Shown: positions 50,450-60,655 of the stretch, one piece after another
Position numbering within the stretch: position 1 is the first letter of the stretch
Layout of the letters: each line of letters begins with the position of its first letter
Origin: Dyella sp. S184
GTDB lineage: Bacteria; Pseudomonadota; Gammaproteobacteria; Xanthomonadales; Rhodanobacteraceae
DNA length: 64,000 nt
Direction of reading: 5' to 3'
NCBI RefSeq assembly: GCF_009766065.1
Contig: NZ_LMUE01000003.1
Location: 354,809 to 418,808 of the forward strand
The notes under the pieces: generated by a model
What the model was told of the DNA's origin: nothing
The model's database searches: none
Seen by the model: the letters and a program-made list of their open reading frames with translations, nothing else
Translations under genes and position numbers: made by a program

Positions 50450-50647
50450 ATGATGCTTCCAGGCAACCGCCCATACATGCCGCCGACGCCGGTCATCACC
50501 CCGGCACCCTTGTCGAGCGCACCCGCATCAACCGCTGCCGGCGACAACAATCCGGTACACGCCGATTACAACCTCCTGCCACTTGAGGTGAGCGGACTCG
50601 ACCATTACGTTGAGCGCGACGACGACGAACGCTTTCATGTCCGCTGA
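50450..50647 (+). CDS. Small hypothetical protein
   Basis: A 65-residue frame beginning MMLPGNRPYMPPTPVITPAP, proline-rich at first and acidic/aromatic at the end (GLDHYVERDDDERFHVR). AGGAG lies seven bases before ATG 50450. No family recognised and no membrane segment. It is supported only by the ribosome site and the open frame; flanks 50234-50449 and 50648-50839 show nothing else. Confidence 0.45.
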   Translation: MMLPGNRPYMPPTPVITPAPLSSAPASTAAGDNNPVHADYNLLPLEVSGLDHYVERDDDERFHVR

Positions 50648-50839
50648 TGGTGCAGGCGCGTGCTGGGATCAGAAGGTCACGCCATCCACTGAACGGGTCT
50701 GGGGATCATGATCTTTCCGTGTCGATAGCACTCTGTAATAACTGAACCCGCTGATCAGCGTATCCAAGCGTATCCATCGGAGCTTTCGCCACCCCCTTCC
50801 TGTTGCTACGCTGCAGGCATCAATCAGGGGATGAATGAA

Positions 50840-51385
50840 ATGCGCAGGATCGCTGCCACACTGCTGGGGCTGATGCTCTGTTTCGCCGCCAGTGCAGAAA
50901 TGCAGCCCGGCGACACACCGCCGGACGCACTGGGTTCGGCTCTGGGCGGGCCTGCAGTGAGTGTGTCCTCGTTACACGGCAAGGTCGTGGTGATCAGTTT
51001 CTGGGCAACCTGGTGCGGCTACTGCATGAAGGAGATGCCGGTACTGGCAGGCCTGCAGACGCTGGCTACCCAGCGCGGCCTGCCGCTGCAAGTCGTGGCC
51101 ATCGACTCCAAGGAGGACCACGATACGTTCGTGCAAAGCGCACGTGCGCTCAGGAAACGATTGCCGGGGCTGTTGATCACCTGGGATCGAACTGGGGCGA
51201 TCGGCAAGCCTTATGGCACCGACAAGAGTATCCCCGTGATGGTGATGCTGCATCGCGATGGCACGGTGGCGCATATCCATGTCGGCTACGGCGAAGACAT
51301 GCTGGACAGCCTGGTGGGCGAGATCAATGACTTGCTCGTTGAACCGCAGCCCATACCCGTCGCCGGAGTCACCGGCAGCCACTGA
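50840..51385 (+). CDS. TlpA-type periplasmic thioredoxin-like protein
   Basis: A 181-residue exported thiol-disulfide protein. A signal peptide (MRRIAATLLGLMLCFAASAE) precedes a thioredoxin fold with ISFWATWCGYC (C59, C62) and the cis-Pro loop SIPVMVML. The W-C-x-x-C and AhpC/TSA-like start (PGDTPPD) suit TlpA/ResA-type reductases. Start 50840 has AGGGG nine bases upstream; 50831 is the alternative. No cytochrome or DsbD partner is nearby. Confidence 0.88.
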   Translation: MRRIAATLLGLMLCFAASAEMQPGDTPPDALGSALGGPAVSVSSLHGKVVVISFWATWCGYCMKEMPVLAGLQTLATQRGLPLQVVAIDSKEDHDTFVQSARALRKRLPGLLITWDRTGAIGKPYGTDKSIPVMVMLHRDGTVAHIHVGYGEDMLDSLVGEINDLLVEPQPIPVAGVTGSH

Positions 51386-51509
51386 CCATCGACGCGATCC
51401 GGCGGCCTGATTCCAGCTGCCGCAATGCATTGCGCAAACCGCACGGAAGTCAATCTTGCCGCTGGCGTGACCGCCGGTTAGCCTGCACAGACTCACCGCG
51501 CAAATCTGC

Positions 51510-54500
51510 ATGACCGTCCGCTATACCCACCTGCACCTGCACAGCGAATATTCGCTGGTCGATTCGACTATCCGCATCAAGGCGCTGGTCGCTGCCTGCG
51601 TGCGCGACGGTATCCCGGCGGTGGCGTTGACCGACGAATGCAACATGTTCGCGTTGGTGAAGTTCTACAAGGCCTGCAGCGCGGCTGGCATCAAACCGAT
51701 CGGTGGTTGCGACCTGTTGATTTCCGCACCCGATGACCCGCGTCCGTGGCGACTCACCTTGCTGTGCCAGAACCGCGACGGCTACCTCAATCTCTCCCGA
51801 CTGGTCTCGCGTGCATGGCAGGAGGGCCAGCACGGCGGCCGGGCGCTGGTCGAGGCCGGCTGGCTGAATGCTGATGCCAGCAACGGGCTGATCGCCCTGC
51901 TCGGTCGCGAGAGCGAGGTCGGCCGCATCGCGATGAACCAGGGCACCGAGGCGGCGCTGGCCAAGCTGCGTCCGCTCGTGCGGCTGTTCCCCGAACGGCT
52001 GTATCTGGAGCTGACCCGCTGCGGTCGCGACGGCGAGGAAAACTGGAATACCGCCGCGCTCGCGCTGGCCGCCGAACTCGGCCTGCCCGTGCTGGCCAGC
52101 AACGATGTGCGCTTCCTGAAACAGGACGACTTTTCGGCGCATGAGGCCCGCGTGTGCATCAACCAGGGCCGCGTACTGGCCGACCCGAAACGCCCGCGCG
52201 ACTACAGCGACCAGCAATACCTGAAGACGCCCGACGAGATGACCGCGTTGTTTGCGGATATTCCCGAGGCGCTCGAAAACAGCGTCGAGCTGGCCAGGCG
52301 CTGCAGTCTGGAGCTGGAGTTCGGCAAGTACTACCTGCCTGACTTCCCGGTGCCCTCAGGCCACGATCTCAACAGTCACATCCGTGAGCTCTCGCGCCAA
52401 GGTCTGCGCGAGCGCCTGGGCACGGCGCCACTGGCTGCCGGCCAGACGCTGACCGACTACGAGACGCGACTGGAACGCGAACTCGACGTCATCATCGAGA
52501 TGGGTTTCCCCGGCTACTTCCTGATCGTTGCGGACTTCATCAACTGGGGCAAGCAGAGCGGCATACCGGTTGGGCCTGGCCGTGGTTCCGGTGCGGGCTC
52601 GCTGGTCGCCTGGGCGTTGAAGATCACCGACCTGGATCCACTGCAGTTCAACCTGCTGTTCGAGCGCTTCCTCAATCCCGAACGCGTGTCGATGCCCGAC
52701 TTCGACATCGACTTCTGCATGGATCGTCGCGACGAGGTGATCGACTACGTGTCGCGCAAGTACGGCCGCGACCGCGTCAGCCAGATCATCACCTATGGCT
52801 CGATGGCGGCCAAGGCCGTGCTGCGCGACTCCGGTCGCGTGCTGAGCATGCCGTACGGCCAGGTCGACCGGCTGGCAAAGATGGTGCCGCCGCGGCCGCT
52901 CGACCTCACCTTGTCCGATGCACTCGGCCGCTCGGAAAAATCGAAGAAAGAGACCGACCGCGTCGTCAAGGAATTCTGCGAGGCGTACGAGAACGACGAA
53001 GACGCCCACGCGCTGATCGACCTGGCCTTGAGCCTGGAAAACCTCACCCGCAACGCCGGCAAGCACGCCGGTGGCGTGGTGATCGCACCGACTCCGCTGA
53101 CCGACTTCGCGCCGCTGTACTGCGAAGCGGGCGGTGGCGGCGTGGTGACCCAGTACGACAAGGATGACGTGGAAGCGGTCGGCCTGGTGAAGTTCGACTT
53201 CCTCGGCCTGCGCACGCTGACCATCATCGACTGGGCGGTGAAGGCGATCAACCTGCGCCGCGCGAAAACCGGCGAAGCGCCGCTGGATATTTCGCAGTTG
53301 CCGCTGGACGATCCGAAGCCGTACGAGCTGTTGAAGAAGGCGCAGACCGTCGCGGTGTTCCAGCTCGAATCCTCCGGCATGCAGCGCATGCTGAAGGATG
53401 CGAAACCCGACCGCTTCGAGGACATCATCGCGCTGGTGGCACTGTACCGCCCCGGCCCGATGGACCTGATCCCCAGCTTCATCGCGCGCAAGCATGGCCG
53501 CGAGGACGTGGAATATCCCGACCCGCGCGTCGAGCCGATCCTGCAAGAGACCTACGGCATCATGGTCTACCAAGAGCAGGTGATGCAGATGGCGCAAATC
53601 GTCGGCGGCTATTCGCTCGGCGGCGCCGACCTGCTGCGCCGCGCGATGGGCAAGAAAGACGTCGAGAAGATGGCGAAGGAGCGCGCCAAGTTCCGCGCGG
53701 GCGCCGCGAAGGACGGCCTGCCCGGCGACAAGGCCGACACCATCTTCGACCTGATGGAAAAATTTGCCGGCTACGGCTTCAACAAGTCACACGCCGCCGC
53801 CTACGCGCTGGTGTCGTACCAGACCGCGTGGCTGAAGGCGCACTACCCCGCCGAGTTCATGGCCGCGACGATCTCGTCGGACATGGACAATACCGACAAG
53901 GCAGTGACCTTCCTCGACGAATCGCGCGCGCTTGGCATCATCGTGCAGCCGCCGGACGTGAATGCGTCGGAATACATGTTCGTCGCGATCGAACCAAAGA
54001 CCATCCAGTACGGCCTCGGCGCGATCAAGGGTGTCGGCCAGGGTGCCTGTGAGGCGATCGCCGCGGAACGCGTGCATGGCGCGTATACCGACCTGGCCGA
54101 CTTCTGCCGTCGGGTCGACCCGACCAAGCTCAACCGCCGTGTGTTAGAAGCGTTGATCCTGTCCGGCGCACTGGATGCGCTGGCACCGAACCGTGCCAGC
54201 CTGATGCTGCAACTGCCGGATGCGATCAAGGCCGCCGAGCAGCATCTGCGCGACAAGCAGTCGGGCCAGAACGACATGTTCGGTGCTGCGATGGGGGCAA
54301 CCACACCGGTGGTCCACATCAACCTGCCAACCGTGCCGGAATGGCCGCTGGAGCAGAAACTGCAGGGCGAGCGCGACACCCTCGGGCATTACCTGTCCGG
54401 CCACCCGACCGACCCGTGGAAGGACGAGCTGGCGCAATTGTCCACCTGCCCGCTCGGCGAGATTGCCGACCGCTACCAGCCGCCGAAACCGCGCAAGAAC

Positions 54501-55049
54501 GACAACGACGACGGCAACCGCTTCCGCCGCGGCCCCGACACGCCGTGGACGGTCGCCGGCATGGTTACCGCCGTGCGCAAGCGTGGCGACAGCGACGCCT
54601 TCGTGCGGCTGGAAGATGGCAGCGGCATCATCGAAGTGAGCTTCTTCGGCGAGTTGTACCAGCAGGTCGCCCCCCTGCTTACCCGTGACCAGATGCTGAT
54701 TGTCGAGGGTGGCTTGCGGATCGACGACTTCTCCGGTGGCGGCTTCCAGTTGCGCGCCCGCAACGCCATCTCGCTGGCCGATGCCTGCCGCAAGCATGCG
54801 CGCCTGCTGCAACTGAAATTGAACGGCATCGGTCCCGGCTTCGTCGAGCAGCTGCAACATGCGCTGGCTGGCTATCGCGGCGGCCGCGCCAGCGTGACCC
54901 TGCATGGCTATCGCAACAAGGGCGCCCAGGCCGACCTGGAGCTGGGCGAGGACTGGCGCGTGGATGCCATCCCCGAGTTGCTGCGCGCCGTGCGCGCGCT
55001 ACCTGGCGTGCAGGCCGCGCGACTGCGCATCGTCAAGCAACAGGATTGA
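51510..55049 (+). CDS. dnaE: DNA polymerase III subunit alpha
   Basis: A 1179-residue replicative polymerase. The N-terminal PHP domain starts YTHLHLHSEYSLVDS; the catalytic Asp pair is in PDFDIDFCMD (D397, D399). Polymerase blocks SGIPVGPGRGSGAGSLVAW and YEQVMQMAQIVGGYSLGGAD (split) follow, then a helix-hairpin-helix region and an OB-fold domain (VAGMVTAVRKRGDSDAF). Length equals E. coli DnaE plus 19. Confidence 0.97.
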   Translation: MTVRYTHLHLHSEYSLVDSTIRIKALVAACVRDGIPAVALTDECNMFALVKFYKACSAAGIKPIGGCDLLISAPDDPRPWRLTLLCQNRDGYLNLSRLVSRAWQEGQHGGRALVEAGWLNADASNGLIALLGRESEVGRIAMNQGTEAALAKLRPLVRLFPERLYLELTRCGRDGEENWNTAALALAAELGLPVLASNDVRFLKQDDFSAHEARVCINQGRVLADPKRPRDYSDQQYLKTPDEMTALFADIPEALENSVELARRCSLELEFGKYYLPDFPVPSGHDLNSHIRELSRQGLRERLGTAPLAAGQTLTDYETRLERELDVIIEMGFPGYFLIVADFINWGKQSGIPVGPGRGSGAGSLVAWALKITDLDPLQFNLLFERFLNPERVSMPDFDIDFCMDRRDEVIDYVSRKYGRDRVSQIITYGSMAAKAVLRDSGRVLSMPYGQVDRLAKMVPPRPLDLTLSDALGRSEKSKKETDRVVKEFCEAYENDEDAHALIDLALSLENLTRNAGKHAGGVVIAPTPLTDFAPLYCEAGGGGVVTQYDKDDVEAVGLVKFDFLGLRTLTIIDWAVKAINLRRAKTGEAPLDISQLPLDDPKPYELLKKAQTVAVFQLESSGMQRMLKDAKPDRFEDIIALVALYRPGPMDLIPSFIARKHGREDVEYPDPRVEPILQETYGIMVYQEQVMQMAQIVGGYSLGGADLLRRAMGKKDVEKMAKERAKFRAGAAKDGLPGDKADTIFDLMEKFAGYGFNKSHAAAYALVSYQTAWLKAHYPAEFMAATISSDMDNTDKAVTFLDESRALGIIVQPPDVNASEYMFVAIEPKTIQYGLGAIKGVGQGACEAIAAERVHGAYTDLADFCRRVDPTKLNRRVLEALILSGALDALAPNRASLMLQLPDAIKAAEQHLRDKQSGQNDMFGAAMGATTPVVHINLPTVPEWPLEQKLQGERDTLGHYLSGHPTDPWKDELAQLSTCPLGEIADRYQPPKPRKNDNDDGNRFRRGPDTPWTVAGMVTAVRKRGDSDAFVRLEDGSGIIEVSFFGELYQQVAPLLTRDQMLIVEGGLRIDDFSGGGFQLRARNAISLADACRKHARLLQLKLNGIGPGFVEQLQHALAGYRGGRASVTLHGYRNKGAQADLELGEDWRVDAIPELLRAVRALPGVQAARLRIVKQQD

Positions 55050-55098
55050 CCCGCTTTGAGCTTTCCCCTTGCAAAGCCAAGGGGGAGAAGAAAGGCCC

Positions 55099-55476
55099 TC
55101 ACTTCTTGCCACGCTCCATCATCGCCTTCAGATCCGCGAACGGGTTGCCGGTGGCGGCCGGCGCATCTTCCGCGTCCATCACGCCTCCGCGCACGTGGTC
55201 GATATGCCGCGAGTGTTCGTTGTCGTGGCAATACACGCACAACAGCTCCCAATTGCTGCCATCGGGCGGATTGAAATCGTGGTCGTGATTGCGATGGTGC
55301 ACCGTCAGTTCCTGCAGGTTTGCGCGGGCGAACTCGCGTGCGCAGCGGCCGCAGATCCATGGATACATCTTCAACGCGCGCTCGCGGTAGCCCAGTTCGC
55401 GCTGCTCGGCATTGCGCCGCGCCTCGGCAACGATACGGTCGAGCTTGGCGTTGTCGATGGGTGGTTTGATCGGCAT
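55099..55476 (-). CDS. yajD: HNH nuclease-family protein YajD
   Basis: A 125-residue protein with CGRCAREF, the HNH core [32 protein letters not shown] and C-terminal [10 protein letters not shown], which matches E. coli YajD closely. Two CxxC pairs bind zinc. ATG 55476 aligns with the family; ATG 55491 lacks a ribosome site. Function in vivo is uncharacterised. Confidence 0.9.
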   Translation of the reverse strand: MPIKPPIDNAKLDRIVAEARRNAEQRELGYRERALKMYPWICGRCAREFARANLQELTVHHRNHDHDFNPPDGSNWELLCVYCHDNEHSRHIDHVRGGVMDAEDAPAATGNPFADLKAMMERGKK

Positions 55477-55621
55477 GGTCGGATCCAGCATGAAAGCACT
55501 TGTAGGCGCGGACGATAACGCAATCCACGGCCTCGCGGAGAGGCTCGGGACGACGGTTCCAGTGGCGGTCATCGCCAGCTGCAGCCATACGGCGGCGTTC
55601 TCGCCTTTTCCTGTGGAACGG

Positions 55622-55627
55622 TATACT
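55622..55627 (+). promoter_or_regulatory. Candidate -10 of accA
   Basis: TATACT, 31 bases before the accA ATG, with TTCTCG 18 bases upstream as a weak -35. Confidence 0.4.
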
Positions 55628-55657
55628 GAGCCGCTTCTGTGCCATGAAATGCAACGA

Positions 55658-56614
55658 ATGAACCCAAACTTCCTCGATTTCGAACAACCCATCGCCGAAC
55701 TGGACGCGAAGATCGAAGAGCTTCGCCATGCCAGCCATGGCCAGGCGTTCAATATCGACGAGGAAGTCGGCCGGCTGCGCGAGAAGCTGAAGCTCAAGAC
55801 GAATGAGATCTTCCGCAATCTCAACTCCTGGCAGACCACTCAGCTGTCGCGCCACCCGGCGCGACCGTACACGCTCGACTACATCAGCGTGATCTGCGAG
55901 GAATTCCATGAGCTGGCCGGTGACCGCATGTACGCGGATGACGCCGCCATCGTCGGCGGCCTCGGCCGCATCGACGGCCGGCCGGTGGTGATCATCGGCC
56001 ACCAGAAGGGCCGCAACACCAAGGACAAGGTGCGCCGCAACTTCGGCATGCCACGCCCCGAGGGTTACCGCAAGGCGCTGCGCTTGATGAAGCTGGCCGA
56101 GCGCTTCCAACTGCCCTTGCTGACCCTGATCGACACCCCGGGAGCCTACCCGGGCGTCGGCGCCGAGGAGCGCGGCCAGAGCGAGGCGATCGCCCGCAAC
56201 CTGCTGGAAATGGCCGAACTGAAGGTACCTATCATCTGCACTGTGATCGGCGAAGGCGGCTCCGGCGGCGCGTTGGCGATCGGCGTGGGCGACCGCACGC
56301 TGATGCTGCAATATTCGACCTATTCGGTGATCTCACCGGAAGGCTGCGCCTCGATCCTGTGGAAGAGCGCGGACAAGGTGAAGGACGCTGCCGAGGCGCT
56401 GGGCATGACCGCGCCACGCCTGCTCGAGCTGGGCCTGATCGACAAGCTGGTGCGCGAGCCGCTCGGTGGCGCCCATCGCAACCCGCGTTCGATGGCGGTG
56501 CGCCTGAAGGCGGTGCTGCTGAACCAGCTCGACGAGCTGGAGGCGATGCCGCTCACCGACCTGCTCGAACAGCGCTACAAGCGCCTGCGCAGCTACGGCG
56601 CGTATCAGGAATAA
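55658..56614 (+). CDS. accA: Acetyl-CoA carboxylase carboxyltransferase subunit alpha
   Basis: A 318-residue subunit of the carboxyltransferase making malonyl-Co[53 protein letters not shown] and [15 protein letters not shown] are family blocks. ATG 55658 gives [12 protein letters not shown]. dnaE-accA is the conserved order, here with yajD inserted on the other strand. Confidence 0.97.
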   Translation: MNPNFLDFEQPIAELDAKIEELRHASHGQAFNIDEEVGRLREKLKLKTNEIFRNLNSWQTTQLSRHPARPYTLDYISVICEEFHELAGDRMYADDAAIVGGLGRIDGRPVVIIGHQKGRNTKDKVRRNFGMPRPEGYRKALRLMKLAERFQLPLLTLIDTPGAYPGVGAEERGQSEAIARNLLEMAELKVPIICTVIGEGGSGGALAIGVGDRTLMLQYSTYSVISPEGCASILWKSADKVKDAAEALGMTAPRLLELGLIDKLVREPLGGAHRNPRSMAVRLKAVLLNQLDELEAMPLTDLLEQRYKRLRSYGAYQE

Positions 56615-56692
56615 CCGTCGATACCCACGAGGCAGCTGCCGCGTGCTTGGCGCTACCATCGGCATCACCTCTTCATGCTGTCGGGATACGCC

Positions 56693-57433
56693 ATGGCCCA
56701 CGACACCACCAAACTTGCCGTGCTGATCGATGCCGACAATGCACGGCCGGCCATTGTCGAAGGCCTGCTCGCGGAGATCGCCAAGTACGGCACCGCACAC
56801 GTCAAGCGCATCTACGGCGACTGGACCAAGCCCGATCTCAACGGCTGGAAGGAAGTGCTGCTGCGCCACTCGATCCAGCCGATCCAGCAGTTCCGTTACA
56901 CCGTCGGCAAGAACGCCACCGACTCGGCGATGATCATCGACGCGATGGACCTGCTCTACGCCGAGCGCTTCGACGGTTTCTGCATCGTCTCCAGCGACAG
57001 CGACTTCACCCGGCTCGCCTCGCGCATCCGCGAGTCCGGCCGCATCGTCTACGGTTTTGGCGAGCGCAAGACACCGGAGCCGTTCCGCACCGCCTGCGAC
57101 AAGTTCATCTATACCGAAGTGCTGGCCGGCGCTACCACCGCCGAAACCGAGGCGGCGCCGAAGCAGCGGTCGGCCAAGGAACTGCGTGGCGACTCGCACC
57201 TGCTCAATCTGTTGCGCAACGCAATCGAGGCCGCCTCCGACGACACCGGCTGGGCCGGCCTCGGTACGATCGGCAACATCATCAACAAGCAGTCGCCCGA
57301 TTTCGACTCGCGCAATTACGGTTACGCCAAGCTCAGCGGGCTGATCAAGGGCGTCGGTCTGTTCGATACCGAGGAACGCCTCATCGGCAACGGCAAGCAC
57401 ATCTACGTGCGTCCCCGCATCCCAAAGAAATGA
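56693..57433 (+). CDS. NYN-domain (LabA/DUF88) protein with OST-HTH
   Basis: A 246-residue probable RNA-binding protein or nuclease. The PIN-like NYN domain shows VLIDADN (D13), KRIYGDW, DSAMIIDAMDLLY and FCIVSSDSDFTRLASRIRE, the acidic residues expected for metal-dependent RNase activity. Residues from about 165 form an OST-HTH/LOTUS domain (HLLNLLRNAIEAASDDTGWA). ATG 56693 preferred over 56675. Role unproven; adjacent to tilS. Confidence 0.85.
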   Translation: MAHDTTKLAVLIDADNARPAIVEGLLAEIAKYGTAHVKRIYGDWTKPDLNGWKEVLLRHSIQPIQQFRYTVGKNATDSAMIIDAMDLLYAERFDGFCIVSSDSDFTRLASRIRESGRIVYGFGERKTPEPFRTACDKFIYTEVLAGATTAETEAAPKQRSAKELRGDSHLLNLLRNAIEAASDDTGWAGLGTIGNIINKQSPDFDSRNYGYAKLSGLIKGVGLFDTEERLIGNGKHIYVRPRIPKK

Positions 57434-57443
57434 GCGATCCGAA

Positions 57444-58745
57444 GTGAACGAGGCGCTGCACCAGCACCTGCTTGCCGCTTTGGCGGAAGCGCCTGCAGCA
57501 CCGCTGTGCGTCGCCTTCAGCGGCGGCCCGGATTCCACAGCGCTGCTGCATGCGCTGGCCCAACTTCCTGCCGCGCGTGCACGGGGCCTGCGTGCACTGC
57601 ATGTCGATCATGGCCTGCATGCCGACAGCGGTGCATGGGTCGAGCACTGCCGGCGCTTCTGCACCACCCTGGCGCTGCCATGCGACGTACTTCGCGTACA
57701 GGTCGACACCGGCAAGGGCGACGGCCTGGAAGCAGCCGCGCGCCACGCACGTTACGACGCACTCGCCACACATCTGGACGAAGGCGAATGGTTGCTGCTC
57801 GGCCATCACCGCGACGACCAGGTCGAGACCGTGCTGCTGAAACTGCTGCGTGGCGCCGGCCCGGATGGCCTGGGCGGCATGCGTGCCCTGCGCCCGTTCG
57901 GGCCCGGTCAGCTGTGGCGGCCGCTGCTGAGCTTGTCACGACAGCAACTGCGCAGTTATGTCGAAACATACGCGCTGGACTGCATCGACGACCCCTCCAA
58001 CGCCGACACCCGGCTCGCGCGCAACCACCTGCGCCGCGAGATCCTGCCGCAACTTTTGCGGCATTGGCCGCAGGCGGCGGATTCGATCCTGCACAGTGCG
58101 GCACTCAGCCGTGCCGCCGCCAATACCCTACGGACGCAATGGCTGGCGACCTTCGACCAGCTGCACGATCCAGCCAGCGGCAGCCTGGATGCCGCTGGCT
58201 GGCTGGCGCAGGATGCGGCATTGCGCGACCCACTGCTCGACCACTGGCTGCATGGCCGCAACCTGCCCGCGCCGACCACCGCGCAGCGCCGACAGATCGA
58301 GCGCCAGTGTGGCGCGCGAGCTGGCCAACTGCCTTGCATCCGCTGGGCTGGCGCCGAGCTGCACATCTGGAAAGGCAAGCTGTGGGCGTTACCACCCGAG
58401 CCTGCCGTCGCCATCGACTGGCAGGCACCCTGGCACGGCGAGCCGTTGACCCTGATCGACGGTAGCGAGCTGTTGCTGGGCGACCCCGACGCCCGCCTCG
58501 CCGAGCCGCTGAGCGTGCGCCTGCGTCAGGGCGGCGAGCGCATCAAACCCGCCGGCGATGCGCATACGCGTGAGCTGCGCCACCTATTTCAGCAGGCTCA
58601 AGTGCCACCGTGGCAGCGCAACGTCTGCCCACTGCTGTATGCCGGCGACGAGCTGGTTGCAGTGGCGGGGCGCTGGATCAGTCACCATGGCGCCGCCATT
58701 TTCGAGCAGGCCGGCGCCATGCCACGTTGGCGGCCGGCACGCTGA
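57444..58745 (+). CDS. tilS: tRNA(Ile)-lysidine synthetase
   Basis: A 433-residue enzyme converting C34 of tRNA-Ile(CAU) to lysidine. PP-loop SGGPDS (26-31), HVDHGLHADS, GHHRDDQVETVLLKLLRG and NADTRLARNHLRREILP are complete, with a C-terminal TilS substrate domain (RLRQGGERIKPAGDAHTRELRHL, split). Ten bases after the NYN gene. Confidence 0.96.
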   Translation: MNEALHQHLLAALAEAPAAPLCVAFSGGPDSTALLHALAQLPAARARGLRALHVDHGLHADSGAWVEHCRRFCTTLALPCDVLRVQVDTGKGDGLEAAARHARYDALATHLDEGEWLLLGHHRDDQVETVLLKLLRGAGPDGLGGMRALRPFGPGQLWRPLLSLSRQQLRSYVETYALDCIDDPSNADTRLARNHLRREILPQLLRHWPQAADSILHSAALSRAAANTLRTQWLATFDQLHDPASGSLDAAGWLAQDAALRDPLLDHWLHGRNLPAPTTAQRRQIERQCGARAGQLPCIRWAGAELHIWKGKLWALPPEPAVAIDWQAPWHGEPLTLIDGSELLLGDPDARLAEPLSVRLRQGGERIKPAGDAHTRELRHLFQQAQVPPWQRNVCPLLYAGDELVAVAGRWISHHGAAIFEQAGAMPRWRPAR

Positions 58746-58821
58746 TTCAGGTCGCGCCAGGAACCCTCCGCGACCTTGCGCCGATTGATTCCGGGCTGCT
58801 GCTGCGTTAGCGTTGCCGGCC

Positions 58822-59079
58822 ATGGCCAAGACCGCTTCCGCATCCAGTAAAAAACCACCCGTCGTCGACTTCGAACACTCCCTCGATGAGCTGGAGCAAC
58901 TGGTCGCCCGAATGGAGGGTGGCGAGCTGAGCCTGGATGAATCGTTGACCTCGTTCGAGCGTGGCATCGGCCTGTACCGCCATTGCCAGCAGTCGCTGCA
59001 ACAGGCCGAACTGCGCGTCCGCCTGTTGCTGGATCCCGATGCTCCCGACCACGCCGAACCGTTTGAACCCGAACTCTAA
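58822..59079 (+). CDS. xseB: Exodeoxyribonuclease VII small subunit
   Basis: An 85-residue helical subunit. [27 protein letters not shown] and [15 protein letters not shown] are the family core. ATG 58822 preferred to TTG 58813. Overlaps the ispA start, the usual xseB-ispA arrangement; a dxs gene does not follow here. Confidence 0.94.
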   Translation: MAKTASASSKKPPVVDFEHSLDELEQLVARMEGGELSLDESLTSFERGIGLYRHCQQSLQQAELRVRLLLDPDAPDHAEPFEPEL

Positions 59080-59962
59080 GCTTGGCGCTGCCCTGCAGGC
59101 GCTGATCGTCCGTGCCGAACAGGCACTAGAGCGCAGCCTGCCACCGGCCGACCAATCCCCCGCCGACCTGCACAGCGCGATGCGCTACGCCGTACTCGGT
59201 GGCGGCAAACGGCTGCGCCCACTGCTGGTATATGCCGCGGCGCACGCACTTGGCGCCGATGATGAACCGCTCGATGCCGCCGCCTGTGCGGTGGAGCTGA
59301 TCCACGCCTACTCGCTGGTGCATGACGACCTGCCGGCGATGGACGATGATGCCCTGCGCCGCGGCCGGCCGACCTGCCATATCGTGTACGGCGAGGCGAT
59401 GGCGATCCTTGCCGGCGACGCGTTGCAGGCGCTGGCGTTCGAGATCCTCGCCGACGATGCAAGGCACCAGCTTGATACGGCTACCGTCATGGCGATGTTG
59501 CACCTGCTCGGACGCGCCTGCGGCGCCGAAGGCATGGCCGGTGGCCAGGCACTCGACCTGGCTGCGGTCGGCCGCAAGCTGACGCTGGCCGAACTGGAGC
59601 TTATGCATGCGTGCAAGACCGGCGCGCTGATCCGCGCCTCGGTGCAACTGGGCGCGCTTGTTGCCGGTGCCGACGCCAGCGCGCTACTGGCGCTGGACAA
59701 CTATGCCCATGCGGTCGGCTTGGCATTCCAGGTACGCGATGACATCCTGGACGTGGAAGGCGAGTCGGCGGTGATCGGCAAGACCGCCGGCAAGGACGCC
59801 GCTGCGGACAAGCCCACCTTCCCCTCGATCATCGGCCTCGACGCCTCGCGCGCCCGGCTGACTGAGTTGACCGAATCCGCACTTGACGCGATCGCACCAT
59901 TCGGTGAGCGGGGCTCGCTGCTGGCGGAGCTGGCGCGTTACGTCACCCATCGCGTGCATTGA
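59039..59962 (+). CDS. ispA: Farnesyl diphosphate synthase
   Basis: A 307-residue (or 299) prenyltransferase. First Asp-rich motif DDLPAMDDD, second DDILDVEG, and [13 protein letters not shown] are diagnostic. ATG 59039 has GGAT upstream; TTG 59063 would give the E. coli length. It overlaps xseB by 41 or 17 bases. Confidence 0.93.
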   Translation: MLPTTPNRLNPNSKLGAALQALIVRAEQALERSLPPADQSPADLHSAMRYAVLGGGKRLRPLLVYAAAHALGADDEPLDAAACAVELIHAYSLVHDDLPAMDDDALRRGRPTCHIVYGEAMAILAGDALQALAFEILADDARHQLDTATVMAMLHLLGRACGAEGMAGGQALDLAAVGRKLTLAELELMHACKTGALIRASVQLGALVAGADASALLALDNYAHAVGLAFQVRDDILDVEGESAVIGKTAGKDAAADKPTFPSIIGLDASRARLTELTESALDAIAPFGERGSLLAELARYVTHRVH

Positions 59963-59964
59963 AA

Positions 59965-59984
59965 AGGGCGGCTTGCGCCGCCCT
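59965..59984. terminator. Bidirectional terminator between ispA and DUF805 gene
   Basis: AGGGCGGC-TTGC-GCCGCCCT; on the minus strand it is followed by TTTC. Sits between convergent genes. Confidence 0.75.
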
Positions 59985-60010
59985 CATTCAAACCCGAACT
60001 GCAAGCCGAA

Positions 60011-60373
60011 TCAGGCCACGCTTTCCTTCGGGTCGGCACCGTACTGGTTGGCGGCCTGGTCGCCGGGGATCGCAAACAGCACGATGATCCAGATGGTACC
60101 GATCACCGGGATCAATGCAATCAGCCACCACCAGCCGCTACGGCCGGTGTCATGCAGACGACGCACGCCCACCGCAATACCGGGCACCAGTACCGCCAGG
60201 CTATACAGCGTATAGAGCACCGGAAAGCCGATGGCCCTGCCGATCAAATACACCACGATGGCAATGATCAGGTTGACCAGAAGGAACATCCAGTACTCGG
60301 TTCGCCGTGCACGCCCCTCGAAGTCCGCGTAATGGTTCTTGATGCACTTCAGATACCAGTCAAAGAAACCCAT
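60011..60373 (-). CDS. DUF805 membrane protein
   Basis: A 120-residue membrane protein with the DUF805 pattern: MGFFDWYLKCIKNHYADFEGRARRTEYWMF, three to four hydrophobic segments and the VGVRRLHDTGRSGWWWLI signature. Function unknown. The following 280 bases to the next gene contain only a terminator. Confidence 0.9.
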   Translation of the reverse strand: MGFFDWYLKCIKNHYADFEGRARRTEYWMFLLVNLIIAIVVYLIGRAIGFPVLYTLYSLAVLVPGIAVGVRRLHDTGRSGWWWLIALIPVIGTIWIIVLFAIPGDQAANQYGADPKESVA

Positions 60374-60600
60374 GAGTCTTTCCCCTTGCCTATGGATTGA
60401 TTCCCACTCCCGCGAACGGGATCCCCTTGCCTTCGTCTACACCCCTGAATTCATGCCACGGTCGCCGCATCGGCTGACCGGAGAAAACTTGCCGAGTCTA
60501 TTGGAAACAGACCGCATTACGCCATCCGATGCCTACGCCAAATGGATGGCTTCTCTGCCCGGTTCTCCGGCCGCCCATGACCCTTCGGCAACTCGCTGGC
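60374..60600. other. Intergenic stretch without a gene
   Basis: No convincing coding frame or repeat. It probably carries the promoter of the leftward DUF805 gene, but no clear box pair was found. Confidence 0.4.
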
Positions 60601-60646
60601 CCGTGCAACAAAAAAGCAGCCTATCGGCTGCTTTTTTGTTGCACGG
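60601..60646. terminator. Bidirectional terminator, 21-bp perfect stem
   Basis: Bases 60601-60621 and 60626-60646 are perfect complements around TATC; the inner part is A6GCAGCC/GGCTGCT6. It works in both directions and ends the DUF4870 gene. Confidence 0.92.
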
Positions 60647-60655
60647 AAGGTCGGA

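Noticed and set aside
52356-53597. 413-codon antisense frame inside dnaE
   Set aside because: His/Val/Asp-rich mirror of dnaE with no motif.
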